Source: Ruminiclostridium sp. (GTDB lineage: Bacteria > Bacillota > Clostridia > Oscillospirales > Ruminococcaceae). From it: 64,000 nucleotides of DNA. Location: positions 32,160 through 96,159 of the forward strand of contig JAGBHT010000038.1 in assembly GCA_017935365.1 (NCBI GenBank). Reading direction: 5' to 3'. A program made the position numbers and the translations under genes. This document shows positions 1-8,519 of the stretch, in pieces. How positions within the stretch are numbered: position 1 is the first letter of the stretch; the number at the start of each line of letters is the position of its first letter. The notes under the pieces are model-generated. The model saw only the letters and a list, made by a program, of their open reading frames with translations. It made no database searches and was not told the origin of the DNA.

Positions 1-1471
1 GGTTTCTTACCGCACCGCTCGAAAGTTCAACGCCGTTGCATACAATATCATACTGATATGCAAGTATGTCAAGCGGATTCTTTGTCATCAGTGCCTCAAG
101 ACCGCCCTGCGGCATTGAGAAAGGATTGTGTGTGAATATAGTCTTGCCTGTTTCCTCGTCCTCTTCGTACATGGGGAAGTCAACGATAAAGCACATTTCA
201 TATCTGTCATAGTCGATCATATTCATGCGCTTTGCAACTTCTGTACGGATCTGACCTGCAAACTTGGGAGCCATCTTCTTATTATCTGCAATGAAGTAAA
301 GAACATCGCCCACTTCAAGAGCGCATCTGTTCCTAAGCTCTTCTCTCTGCTCGTCATTTAAGAACTTGTCGATAGGACCAAGGTACTTGAAGTTCTCGTC
401 TACCTTTACATAGCCGAGACCCTTCATACCGATCTCCTTAGCGAACGCTTCCATCTTCTCAAAGAAGCCCTTTGACTGACTAGCCATACCGGGAACTCTG
501 ATACCTCTTACGCACTTGTTTGCAAAAGGCTTGAAGTCACTGTCAACGAATAAGTCGGACAGCTCTGTTATGATAAGGGGGTTACGAAGGTCGGGCTTGT
601 CTGTACCGTACTTCAGCATTGATTCAGCGTAAGGGATACGCTTGAAAGGCGCGGTAGATACGGGCTTGCCACCGAACTTCTCAAATACTGCGGATAAAAC
701 TTCTTCTGCATTTGCAAATACGTCTTCCTGTGTTGCAAATGCCATCTCAAAGTCGAGCTGATAGAACTCACCGGGTGAACGGTCTGCTCTTGCGTCCTCG
801 TCACGGAAGCAGGGAGCTATCTGGAAGTACTTATCAAAGCCCGATACCATAAGTAACTGCTTGAATATCTGCGGTGCCTGGGGCAGAGCGTAGAACTTTC
901 CGTGGTGCTTACGGCTGGGGATAAGATAATCTCTTGCACCCTCAGGTGAGCTTGTAGAAAGGATAGGTGTCTGTATTTCAAGGAATCCCATCTCAGTCAT
1001 CTTACTGCGCAGGAATGAGATAACCTGTGAACGCAGTACAATGTTGTTGTGCATCTTCTTGTTACGAAGGTCAAGATAACGGTATTTCAAACGTATATCT
1101 TCCTTTGTTTCTGTAGAAGTGGGAACTTCAAACGGGAGCTGGTCGACAGTTACCTTGCCGAGTACCTCAAGGCTCTCTGCGACTATCTCGATAGTACCTG
1201 TAGCGATCTTGTCGTTATAAGTACCCTCTGCTCTCTTTATTACCGTACCGCCTATTGTAACGGCACACTCCTTGTTTACACCCTCCAGCAGTCCCTCGTT
1301 CTTCTGGAATGTGATCTGTACATAACCGTAATGGTCACGCAGATCTATGAACTTGATTCCTCCGTGGTCACGGATGTTTTCTACCCAGCCTGCAACACGG
1401 ACGGTCTTGCCGATGTCGTTTTCGCTCAGCATTTCGCAGGTGTGCGTGCGGTACTTATTCTCTAAAAACAT
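1..1471 (-). CDS. aspS: Aspartyl-tRNA synthetase (3' end beyond window)
   Basis: Class II aminoacyl-tRNA synthetase that charges tRNA-Asp. About 490 residues are visible from the start ATG at 1471. The N-terminal anticodon-binding OB fold contains VRVAGWVENIRDHGG. Near the left edge the translation has the bacterial AspRS segment YDIVCNGVELSSGAVRN. The motif 3 region with its arginine, roughly the last 100 residues of a normal 590-residue enzyme, lies outside the window. It is the last gene of a leftward gatC-gatA-gatB-aspS run, 27 bp after gatB. That neighbourhood suggests, but does not prove, a non-discriminating enzyme that also makes Asp-tRNA-Asn for GatCAB to amidate. Confidence 0.95.
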   Translation of the reverse strand, partial: MFLENKYRTHTCEMLSENDIGKTVRVAGWVENIRDHGGIKFIDLRDHYGYVQITFQKNEGLLEGVNKECAVTIGGTVIKRAEGTYNDKIATGTIEIVAESLEVLGKVTVDQLPFEVPTSTETKEDIRLKYRYLDLRNKKMHNNIVLRSQVISFLRSKMTEMGFLEIQTPILSTSSPEGARDYLIPSRKHHGKFYALPQAPQIFKQLLMVSGFDKYFQIAPCFRDEDARADRSPGEFYQLDFEMAFATQEDVFANAEEVLSAVFEKFGGKPVSTAPFKRIPYAESMLKYGTDKPDLRNPLIITELSDLFVDSDFKPFANKCVRGIRVPGMASQSKGFFEKMEAFAKEIGMKGLGYVKVDENFKYLGPIDKFLNDEQREELRNRCALEVGDVLYFIADNKKMAPKFAGQIRTEVAKRMNMIDYDRYEMCFIVDFPMYEEDEETGKTIFTHNPFSMPQGGLEALMTKNPLDILAYQYDIVCNGVELSSGAVRN

Positions 1472-1498
1472 TTCTTTCTTGCCTTTCTTTCTTTATAA

Positions 1499-2929
1499 TC
1501 AGCCCTTGAGCTTTTCTTCAAGCATTGCCTTTATACTTGCGGGTGATGCCGCACCCTTGAGTGCCTTGTTGCACTGTCCCATAAGGAAGCCGAATACCTT
1601 TGTTTCGCCGTTTCTGTACTGTTCAACAGCCTTGGGGTTAGCCTCCATTATGCCGTTTATCGTCTTTTCAAGCAGTTCGTTGTCTTCCTTTATCCATAAC
1701 TGCTGTTCCTCGGCGATAGTTTCGGGTTTCTTGCCCGATTCGATCATTTCACGCAGGATGATCTTTCTGTTATCCTTTGAGATCTTGTTTGTTTCCGCAA
1801 GCTCAATCAGCTTTGCGAGATCCTCTGCCGTGAATTTCATATCATCAAGGTCAAGCTCTCCGAGATTGATTCTTCTCATAAGCTCAACCACTATGAACGT
1901 GCCTATTGGCTTGGGGTTATTATATGCCTTTACCGCATTTTCAAACAGGTCGCTGACACGCTTTGAATCTGTCAGCACCTTAGCGTCTGCCGCCGAAATA
2001 CCGTACTCGCCTGTGTAGCGTGCTACTCTCTGCTCGGGCATTTCGGGAATGTCAGCCTTGATAGCCGCAAGCTCTTCTTCTGTGAAGATTATCGGCGGTA
2101 TATCGGGATCGGGGAAGTAACGGTAGTCATGAGCGTCTTCCTTTGAACGAAGCGAGCTTGTTTCGCCCGTAGCGTCATTGAAGTGAAGCGTTTCCTGTAC
2201 TACTCTTTCGCCGTTCTCGATAAGCTCTGTCTGGCGGTATATCTCATATTCGATAGCTCTCTGTATAGCCTTTGTGGAGTTGAGGTTCTTGACCTCCGTT
2301 CTTGTTCCGAGCTTGTCTGAATCCTTTTCGGCAAGCGAAATATTGACGTCGCATCTCATCGAACCCTGTTCAAGCTTACCGTCGCAAACGCCTGCATACT
2401 GGAGCATAAGTCTTATCTTTTCAAAGAACGCTATGACCTCTGCGGCTGAATGGAAATCAGGCTCGGTCACTATCTCGATAAGCGGAATACCGCAACGGTT
2501 GTAGTCTGCAAGGCTGACACGCTCGATATCGTCATGAACGAGCTTACCTGCGTCCTCTTCAAGGTGTATACGGTTTATTCTCATCGTCTTCTGCTCACCG
2601 TCAACCGTTACGTCAACGTGACCGCCGAGACACACGGGACGGGGCATCTGCGATATCTGATATGCTTTAGGTAGATCAGGATAGAAATAGTTTTTTCTGT
2701 CCCACTTCGTAAAGCGTGATATTTCGCAGTTCATGATGTAGCCTGCTTTTATAATGTACTCAACAGCCTTTGCGTTAAGTACGGGGAGCGTTCCGGGAAG
2801 ACCGGAGCAGACAGGACAGCATCTTGAGTTGGGCTCACCGCCGAACTCAGCCGAGCAGGTGCAGAATACCTTTGAGTTTGTCAGAAGCTCTGCGTGTATT
2901 TCAAGTCCTATGGTAGGATATAATTTCAT
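1499..2929 (-). CDS. gatB: Asp/Glu-tRNA amidotransferase subunit B
   Basis: Kinase and tRNA-binding subunit of GatCAB, which converts misacylated Asp-tRNA-Asn and/or Glu-tRNA-Gln to the amide forms in the cytoplasm. The 476 residues are normal family length. The N-terminal cradle starts MKLYPTIGLEIHAELLT and carries the zinc cysteines Cys23, Cys25, Cys37/38 and Cys41. The C-terminal helical and tail YqeY-like domain ends at about residue 475. It follows gatA by 19 bp and precedes aspS by 27 bp, so all four are probably cotranscribed and may assemble as a transamidosome (inference from operon order). Confidence 0.97.
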   Translation of the reverse strand: MKLYPTIGLEIHAELLTNSKVFCTCSAEFGGEPNSRCCPVCSGLPGTLPVLNAKAVEYIIKAGYIMNCEISRFTKWDRKNYFYPDLPKAYQISQMPRPVCLGGHVDVTVDGEQKTMRINRIHLEEDAGKLVHDDIERVSLADYNRCGIPLIEIVTEPDFHSAAEVIAFFEKIRLMLQYAGVCDGKLEQGSMRCDVNISLAEKDSDKLGTRTEVKNLNSTKAIQRAIEYEIYRQTELIENGERVVQETLHFNDATGETSSLRSKEDAHDYRYFPDPDIPPIIFTEEELAAIKADIPEMPEQRVARYTGEYGISAADAKVLTDSKRVSDLFENAVKAYNNPKPIGTFIVVELMRRINLGELDLDDMKFTAEDLAKLIELAETNKISKDNRKIILREMIESGKKPETIAEEQQLWIKEDNELLEKTINGIMEANPKAVEQYRNGETKVFGFLMGQCNKALKGAASPASIKAMLEEKLKG

Positions 2930-2948
2930 GTGTTGTTACCGTCCCTTC

Positions 2949-4397
2949 TCAAACCTCGCTGTAACGTCTGTCAAACGTCTTTTCAAAAGCGTCTGCCGTC
3001 TGTATCAGCGTAGCCTCGTCCCACTTTCTGCCGACAAGCGACATACCTATCGGCATGCCGTCTGCGTTATATCCGCAGGGTACCGATATTGCAGGGAGCG
3101 ATGCAATGTTTACGGTTACGGTGCATATATCCGCAAGATACATCTTTACGGGATCGGTTTCCTGCTCGCCTATCTTATATGCCACTGTGGGAGCTGTAGG
3201 CGTCAGGATAACATCCGCATTCTCGAATATCTCATTATATTCCTTTATGATCTGCTGTTTGAGTGCCAGCGCCTTTAAATAGTATGCGTCATAGTAACCG
3301 CTTGAAAGCGCATAGTTACCGAGAAGTATACGGCGCTTTACCTCATCGCCGAATCCTCTTGTACGGCTGTCGCGGATCATCTCGTCAAATGTTCTGCCCT
3401 CGCCTCTCAGTCCGTATTTGATACCGTCAAATCTTGAAAGGTTGGAAGCCGCCTCAGCACTTGCCACAAGGTAGTAAGCCGATACAGCGTACTTAAGGCT
3501 CTTCATTGAGCAGTCAACCAGTGTTGCGCCCATTTCTTCATATTTCTTTGCCGCCGCAAGAACCGCGCTCTTTACTTCATCGTCTGTGCTGTCAGCGAAA
3601 AATTCCTTCGGAAGAGCTATCTTCATGCCCTTTATATCCTTGCCGACCTTAGCGTTGAAGTCCTCGACAGGCTTGTTTGCGCTTGTTGCGTCACGGCTGT
3701 CCTTACCGCAGATAACGTTAAGTATCGTACCGCAGTCAACCGCATTGTTTGCGATAGGACCTATCTGGTCAAGCGAGCTTGCGAAAGCTACCAGACCATA
3801 ACGTGATACTCTGCCGTATGTCGGCTTAAGACCTGTAACACCGCAGAATGAAGCAGGCTGTCTTATAGATCCGCCTGTATCGCTGCCGAGTGCCGCAGGT
3901 GCGATGCCTGCCGATACAACAGCTGCAGAACCGCCGCTTGAACCGCCGGGAACACGGGTCAGATCAAACGGGTTTCTTGTCTTTGCGAATGCGCTTGTCT
4001 GTGTAGAACCGCCCATTGCAAATTCATCCATGCTTGTCTTGCCGAGAAGCACATAATTCTCAGCCTTCAGCTTTTCTATTACGTTGGCATCATAAGGCGG
4101 AACAAAGTTTTCAAGCATTTTTGATGCGCAGGTAGTTCTTATTCCGTCTGTGCATATATTATCCTTTACTGCAAGCGGTATACCGGTGAGTGCCTTTGCC
4201 TCGCCCTTGTCTATGATCTCCTGTGCCTTCTCGGCATTTTTCAGCGCCTCGTCATCGGTCACTGTGATATAGCCGAGTACATCGGGGTTTTTGGCCTTTA
4301 TGCTGTCTGTGTATTCCTTGCAAAGCTCTACGGCGCTTATCTGCTTTGTGTCGAGCATTTCACGCAGAGAACCAAGTGTCTGTTTTTTAAGCTCCAT
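2949..4397 (-). CDS. gatA: Asp/Glu-tRNA amidotransferase subunit A
   Basis: Glutaminase subunit of GatCAB and an amidase-signature enzyme that releases ammonia from glutamine for tRNA amidation. It has 482 residues, the usual length. The catalytic Ser-cisSer-Lys triad is visible: Lys78 in LAVKDN, Ser153 in GGSSGGS and nucleophile Ser177 in GSDTGGSIRQP. It lies 27 bp downstream of gatC and 19 bp upstream of gatB on the same strand. Nothing is degenerate. Confidence 0.97.
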   Translation of the reverse strand: MELKKQTLGSLREMLDTKQISAVELCKEYTDSIKAKNPDVLGYITVTDDEALKNAEKAQEIIDKGEAKALTGIPLAVKDNICTDGIRTTCASKMLENFVPPYDANVIEKLKAENYVLLGKTSMDEFAMGGSTQTSAFAKTRNPFDLTRVPGGSSGGSAAVVSAGIAPAALGSDTGGSIRQPASFCGVTGLKPTYGRVSRYGLVAFASSLDQIGPIANNAVDCGTILNVICGKDSRDATSANKPVEDFNAKVGKDIKGMKIALPKEFFADSTDDEVKSAVLAAAKKYEEMGATLVDCSMKSLKYAVSAYYLVASAEAASNLSRFDGIKYGLRGEGRTFDEMIRDSRTRGFGDEVKRRILLGNYALSSGYYDAYYLKALALKQQIIKEYNEIFENADVILTPTAPTVAYKIGEQETDPVKMYLADICTVTVNIASLPAISVPCGYNADGMPIGMSLVGRKWDEATLIQTADAFEKTFDRRYSEV

Positions 4398-4424
4398 TAT
4401 TCTCTTTATCCTTTCAGCTCGTTA

Positions 4425-4703
4425 TCAGTCTACCATCTTCGGAACCACATAGCAGTTTCCGCTGGGCTGTGTGTTGCTGAGCAGCTTCTCTGTCGGGAAT
4501 GAAGGCTTTGCAACGTCTTTTCTTACCTCGTCATAGCTTATGCTGTTATTATCCTTTGTATCATCGTAAACTACGTCAAATTCCTTTACGGTGTCCATAA
4601 GCTCGATTATTGCGCTCATCTCGCCCATTACTTTCTCTTTACTCTCATCGGTATAATTGAGCTTGCTCAGATTACACAGATGGTCAATGGTCTTTATATC
4701 CAT
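4425..4703 (-). CDS. gatC: Asp/Glu-tRNA amidotransferase subunit C
   Basis: Small 92-residue stabilising subunit that wraps around GatA in the GatCAB complex. It begins MDIKTIDHLCNLSKLNY and ends near a typical ENCYVVPK-like tail (here SGNCYVVPKMVD). It is the first gene of the operon. A sigma-A promoter lies about 80 bp upstream. Length and position before gatA make the assignment firm despite the weak sequence conservation usual for GatC. Confidence 0.93.
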   Translation of the reverse strand: MDIKTIDHLCNLSKLNYTDESKEKVMGEMSAIIELMDTVKEFDVVYDDTKDNNSISYDEVRKDVAKPSFPTEKLLSNTQPSGNCYVVPKMVD

Positions 4704-4783
4704 TATGCCGTCATTCCTTTCCTTCGGGCGTTTTCTGCCAACAAGGGCAGAACCTACTGACCCATTATAGTTATACTTTAACT

Positions 4784-4812
4784 ATTATACAACATTGCGA
4801 GCCTATTTGCAA
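4784..4812 (-). promoter_or_regulatory. Sigma-A promoter of gatCAB-aspS
   Basis: Read leftward: -35 TTGCAA (4807-4812), a 17-bp spacer and -10 TATAAT (4784-4789). It lies about 80 bp upstream of the gatC start. No T-box or other leader structure is evident between promoter and gene. Confidence 0.75.
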
Positions 4813-4930
4813 GCGTTAGAGGGTAAAAAACTGTGGTTAAACCATAAAACGCTTTGCCCATATCATACAAGCCGATCAATTTCCATAATATGTTTTTTGA
4901 ATTGTTTTATCTAATTTTGCCTACGCTTGT

Positions 4931-4976
4931 AAAAATATACGCATCTAAATCTTTCAGTTTTAGATGCGTATATTTT
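4931..4976. terminator. Perfect 19-bp palindrome, terminator of the ATPase gene
   Basis: The arms 4931-4949 and 4958-4976 are exact reverse complements around an 8-nt loop. Both ends are A- or T-rich, so the hairpin could terminate in either direction. It sits 53 bp past the stop of the leftward ATPase gene. The rest of 4704-5028 holds only the gatC promoter. Confidence 0.75.
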
Positions 4977-5028
4977 TATATGCTATTTAATATAAATGTT
5001 CGGCTTATGTTTTGCTCAAAAATCAAAA

Positions 5029-6489
5029 CTAAATTTCACCATCTATAGATAAATTATCATAGATATAGCTTCCGCCATCAGGATATAACGCCCATCTAAA
5101 TGCAGGGTGTACTTCCCATTGATATCCGAAATCGACAAATGAATTTGAAAGATATTTGTTATCTTCGAAATATTTCCGATCAATCCTGTTTCCGTCATCT
5201 TCCATCTTTTTTCTTGCAACAATAAAATTGATTTTGTAAAGAAAGGCGGCTAATTCATCTTCCTTGGCAATTTTCCCATTCGTAAAACAAAAAGGGGTGC
5301 CATCTGTAATTATACCAATCTTTTTTATCAATTCTTCCGTGGTATAAATAAATTCATCTTTTGTTCGTCTTTCTCTATTACTTGGCTTCATACCCATGAT
5401 TAATCGCTGAATATCCGGCAATTCAGACTTGTATTCATTCACCGTATCCTGTATTCTTTCTTGAGAATACATATCAAAATTATCAAGCAAATCCTCTGTT
5501 GTGATTACATCATGACCATGCTCATAAGCTGTTCTCGCAGCCATTGAACATATTTTAACTAGGTCTCTCGGTCTTCTTCTAATCATTGATGCTAACACTT
5601 TATAAGTTGGAACATTAGACCACTTACCAATTCCATGGAAATTATCTTCAAGTATACCGTCGTAATATTTTGCTATTTCAAATTGAGGTTTTTTCATGAG
5701 TTGACGTTCATTGATTTTTTCTTTTTTAAACGTTATAATTCGTTTTGCTAGCATTACAAGCAATTGATGCTGAGTCCAAATGTACCATATAACATTTCCT
5801 TCTATTTTATCTGTAGATTCATCAGAAGTTCTTACAAGAAAATATACATCCGACCTCAAACTAATTCTAATACAAAGCCCACAATTATCGCTTGTCAAGT
5901 CCCGAGTTGCATTAATCAAAGTAGATATTCTTCGGATGCTATCTTCTGATCCGTTCCAGCCACGATCTAAATCATCAATATATACGAATATTTTTTTATC
6001 TTTTAAGAACTTCCTTATTATCACATTTTGAGCCGATTGAAAAGATACATCTTCAAATTTGCCATTAAACATATCAGCAAGCTTAGAGATAAACTTACCT
6101 GTATATCCCACAATTTTACTAATCGTATTTTTTTCAACTTCAATTTCTAAATTCTCTAAAATTTTGTATGTAATTATTTGTAATAAGCCTTTTTTCCAAG
6201 CATTTATTTGCTCTAGAAAATTTCCGTCTGTTTTAGCTATATCCATAATATCATCTGGTTTAATCCAAACTGCGATATTTTTTTCTGACATATTCTCGAG
6301 GTAAGAAACTTTAAAAGTTGCCGATTTTCCAATTCCTTTATGCCCCACCATAATTCTTAAAGGCATATCATTATGAATTTTGTTGTAAATATCACTTTTG
6401 AAATAGTATTCTTTAAGCCTTAAAACATTTTCATCTTCTGCAGCCTCACATCCGAAAATTTTGTTAATATTCTCTTCCGTAAATTTCAT
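5029..6489 (-). CDS. P-loop ATPase, Sll1717-like
   Basis: Predicted 486-residue cytosolic ATPase of unknown role. Walker A is GHKGIGKSA at about residue 50. A Walker B-like stretch, IFVYIDDLDRGW, lies near residue 168. The C-terminal half is helical and charged. The pattern resembles the Sll1717/KAP-like P-loop families (from memory, not searched). I start at ATG 6489 because GGAGG lies 6 bases upstream; an in-frame start at 6525 lacks that. The gene is AT-rich compared with its neighbours and stands alone between its own consensus promoter and a perfect terminator, which suggests horizontal transfer. A stress or defence role is only a guess. Confidence 0.7.
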   Translation of the reverse strand: MKFTEENINKIFGCEAAEDENVLRLKEYYFKSDIYNKIHNDMPLRIMVGHKGIGKSATFKVSYLENMSEKNIAVWIKPDDIMDIAKTDGNFLEQINAWKKGLLQIITYKILENLEIEVEKNTISKIVGYTGKFISKLADMFNGKFEDVSFQSAQNVIIRKFLKDKKIFVYIDDLDRGWNGSEDSIRRISTLINATRDLTSDNCGLCIRISLRSDVYFLVRTSDESTDKIEGNVIWYIWTQHQLLVMLAKRIITFKKEKINERQLMKKPQFEIAKYYDGILEDNFHGIGKWSNVPTYKVLASMIRRRPRDLVKICSMAARTAYEHGHDVITTEDLLDNFDMYSQERIQDTVNEYKSELPDIQRLIMGMKPSNRERRTKDEFIYTTEELIKKIGIITDGTPFCFTNGKIAKEDELAAFLYKINFIVARKKMEDDGNRIDRKYFEDNKYLSNSFVDFGYQWEVHPAFRWALYPDGGSYIYDNLSIDGEI

Positions 6490-6539
6490 TATCATCCTCC
6501 AAATTAGCTTACCTGTATAATTCAATTTAATATATTAAT

Positions 6540-6568
6540 ATTATATCATATTTTGTTACCAATGTCAA
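6540..6568 (-). promoter_or_regulatory. Consensus sigma-A promoter of the ATPase gene
   Basis: Leftward TTGACA (6563-6568), a 17-bp spacer and TATAAT (6540-6545): a perfect consensus about 50 bp upstream of the chosen ATG at 6489. Confidence 0.8.
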
Positions 6569-6657
6569 CACGCTCCTACTAAATCAAAATTATAGAATAT
6601 TTTCTATTATTTGATGGCAAACCACGTTGCAAAAATATCTGTTTTTTATAATTGCAA

Positions 6658-6842
6658 GAACTCCCCCGACTTATCATCGGGGGAGTTCCTGCTTATTGAT
6701 CGAGGGGATGTATATAAACTTTCGTTGTACTTAGCCGGAGCGGTATCGCATCTGCGGTAACTGCGCCCCTATAATAGTACCGCCTGAGCGGTTATCAAGG
6801 CACTCGCCTTATCGCCGTCGGAAATCCTTTTCCTCTGACTAT
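6658..6842 (-). ncRNA. Candidate structured noncoding RNA
   Basis: A leftward -10 TATAAT at 6849-6854 (the -35 is poor) precedes about 180 nt with no reading frame. It ends at a 12-bp hairpin, 6658-6669 with 6677-6688. In the leftward RNA the 5' segments GAGG and GGAU can pair with 3' AUCC and CCUC. Inside are hairpins AAGGC-GAGU-GCCUU and ACCGC-UCAG-GCGGU and a GNRA hairpin AAC-GAAA-GUU. I could not match it to 6S, SRP, RNase P or tmRNA. Family and strand are unproven. Confidence 0.45.
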
Positions 6843-6915
6843 GGTTAAATTATAACGCCTGTTTGTTAATTGAATAATAACTGAGGGTGAAAAAATTATG
6901 AAAAGAAGAAATCTT

Positions 6916-7092
6916 CAGCGTGTTGAAAAAGTATGTTTTTTCAAGAAAAGTGCTTGTTCTCAATCCCTATCCCCAAACCCCTTTCCCCGGGAAAGGGGCT
7001 ATATTACTGGGGCTACCGCCCCTAGACCCTGTCGGGGGCTACGCCCCTGCGACCCCATTTTTAAATAATCAAGAGGTTTATCGACAATCTAG
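6916..7092. repeat. Dispersed hairpin-rich element, copy A
   Basis: About 177 bp, bounded by imperfect terminal inverted repeats: CAGCGTGTTGAAAAAG on the left and TTTATCGACAATCT on the right. The middle holds nested GC-rich inverted repeats around ccccgggaaaggggc and gggggctacgcccct. Related copies lie at 10784, 29911, 38544, 46926 and 61776. The element separates the RNA candidate from the GntR promoter. It has no credible reading frame. Confidence 0.8.
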
Positions 7093-7124
7093 AACAAATT
7101 CCCCGACTTTTTTCATTTTCCCTT

Positions 7125-7154
7125 TTGACAAATCGCCTGTATCAGTATATACTG
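7125..7154 (+). promoter_or_regulatory. Promoter with overlapping GntR-type operator
   Basis: TTGACA (7125-7130), 17 bp, TATACT (7148-7153). The perfect 12-bp palindrome CAGTATATACTG (7143-7154) covers the -10 box, as expected for an autoregulating GntR/YtrA repressor encoded 72 bp downstream. Confidence 0.75.
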
Positions 7155-7225
7155 TATATATAACACATAAACAGTTTGATCACCTGTTATGTGACGTGAG
7201 CTTACGAATATGAAAAGGAGGAAAT

Positions 7226-7594
7226 ATGAAAATTCTTCTTAATTCCGATATTCCGATATACAAGCAGATTTCAGCCGATTTCAAGGAACGTATTATGAAC
7301 GGCTCGATACCTGCCGGGGAATATCTTCCCTCGATAAGAGGACTTGCGAAAGAACTTAAAATCAGCGTAATAACCACTATGAAGGCATATGAGGAACTTT
7401 GCTCGGAGGGGCTTGTCAGCGCAGTTCAGGGCAAGGGCTATATAGTCAACGCTCAGGACACGGGTATGATAAAGGAGCAGTATATGCGCCTTCTTGAACA
7501 GCATCTGCAGGATGCACTCGACTGTGCAAGGCTTGTGGGGCTATCCGTTGACGAGGTATGCGAGGTGCTGAAAACACTCGGCAGTATTGAATGA
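7226..7594 (+). CDS. GntR-family repressor, YtrA type
   Basis: 122-residue DNA-binding regulator with an N-terminal winged helix-turn-helix: IPIYKQISADFKERI, then LPSIRGLAKELKISVITTMKAYEEL. A short helical tail replaces the effector domain of full-length GntR proteins, which is the YtrA subtype. Members typically repress linked ABC exporters and respond to cell-envelope stress. It is first in an operon with an ABC ATPase and two membrane proteins, and it probably binds the palindrome over its own promoter. GGAGG lies just upstream of ATG 7226. Confidence 0.88.
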   Translation: MKILLNSDIPIYKQISADFKERIMNGSIPAGEYLPSIRGLAKELKISVITTMKAYEELCSEGLVSAVQGKGYIVNAQDTGMIKEQYMRLLEQHLQDALDCARLVGLSVDEVCEVLKTLGSIE

Positions 7595-7614
7595 TTCATC
7601 TAAAAGGAGATAAT

Positions 7615-8517
7615 ATGGAAGAGGTAATCAAGGTAAGTAATCTTACCAGAAAATATAAAGATTTTTCGCTGGGTCCTGTTGACCTTTCATTTCCGAAAGG
7701 CTTCGCAACGGCGCTTATCGGTGCAAACGGCGCAGGAAAAACAACACTTATGGATATAATATGCGGCATCACCGCAAAGACAGACGGCACAGTAACATAT
7801 TTCGGAGAAACCGACAATGCCGACAGCGGCAATATCAAAGAGCGCATCGGCTACTGTGCATCGCAGGCGATGTTCCCGGCTAACTGGAAGGTGAGGGATA
7901 TTGCACTTTCTATGAGCTTTGCATTCGATAAATTCAGCAAGGACAGATTTTATTCACTTCTCGGTGAGCTTGGCGTTACCGATGAGAAAAACAGTAAAAA
8001 GCCTTTATCAAGTATGTCGGACGGTATGAAGATGAGAGTGTTCTTGGCGTCGGCTTTTGCAAGAGATACCGATTTACTGGTGCTTGACGAGCCGGGTTCA
8101 TCGCTCGATCCGCTTATGCGTGACAGGCTGTGCGACCGCTTCCGTGACTATATAGACAGCGGTAACGGCGAAAGGAGTATAATCTTCTCAACCCACAACA
8201 TAGCCGATATGGAAAATGCCGCAGACTATGTAATATTTATGGATAACGGCAAGGTAGTCGAGCAGGGCTTCACAGAGGACTTAAAGGACAAGTATATTGT
8301 TGTGAGTGCCGAGCCCGAAAGCCTTGACAAAATATCGCCGCTTCTGCTCTGCTCTTCTCATTCATCGTCCACAGCAACAGGTCTTGCCTTAGCCGAAAAC
8401 AAGCTGAAACTCGAAGCACTGGGTACTGTTACGGAACGTCCTACATTAAGCCAACTCAGCATTGACCTTATGAAGATTGCGGAAGAAAAACGCCTTGCTC
8501 TTAAAAAGGAGGCATAA
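7615..8517 (+). CDS. ABC transporter ATP-binding protein
   Basis: 300-residue ATPase of an ABC-2/YtrB-like exporter. Walker A is GANGAGKTT near residue 37. The signature is degenerate (SSMSDGMKMR in place of LSGGQ-like). Walker B is LLVLDEPGSSLDP and the H-loop is FSTHN. I start at ATG 7615, 6 bases after AAGGAG; the in-frame ATG at 7591 overlaps the GntR stop and has no site. The two following membrane proteins are the probable permeases. The substrate is unknown. Confidence 0.9.
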   Translation: MEEVIKVSNLTRKYKDFSLGPVDLSFPKGFATALIGANGAGKTTLMDIICGITAKTDGTVTYFGETDNADSGNIKERIGYCASQAMFPANWKVRDIALSMSFAFDKFSKDRFYSLLGELGVTDEKNSKKPLSSMSDGMKMRVFLASAFARDTDLLVLDEPGSSLDPLMRDRLCDRFRDYIDSGNGERSIIFSTHNIADMENAADYVIFMDNGKVVEQGFTEDLKDKYIVVSAEPESLDKISPLLLCSSHSSSTATGLALAENKLKLEALGTVTERPTLSQLSIDLMKIAEEKRLALKKEA

Positions 8518-8519
8518 GT

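Noticed and set aside
6658..6842. 6S RNA
   Set aside because: The predicted fold is multi-branched, not the long rod with a central bubble that defines 6S RNA.
6920..7213. 97-codon frame running through repeat copy A into the GntR promoter
   Set aside because: Composition follows the GC-rich hairpins; the frame is not kept in the other copies.
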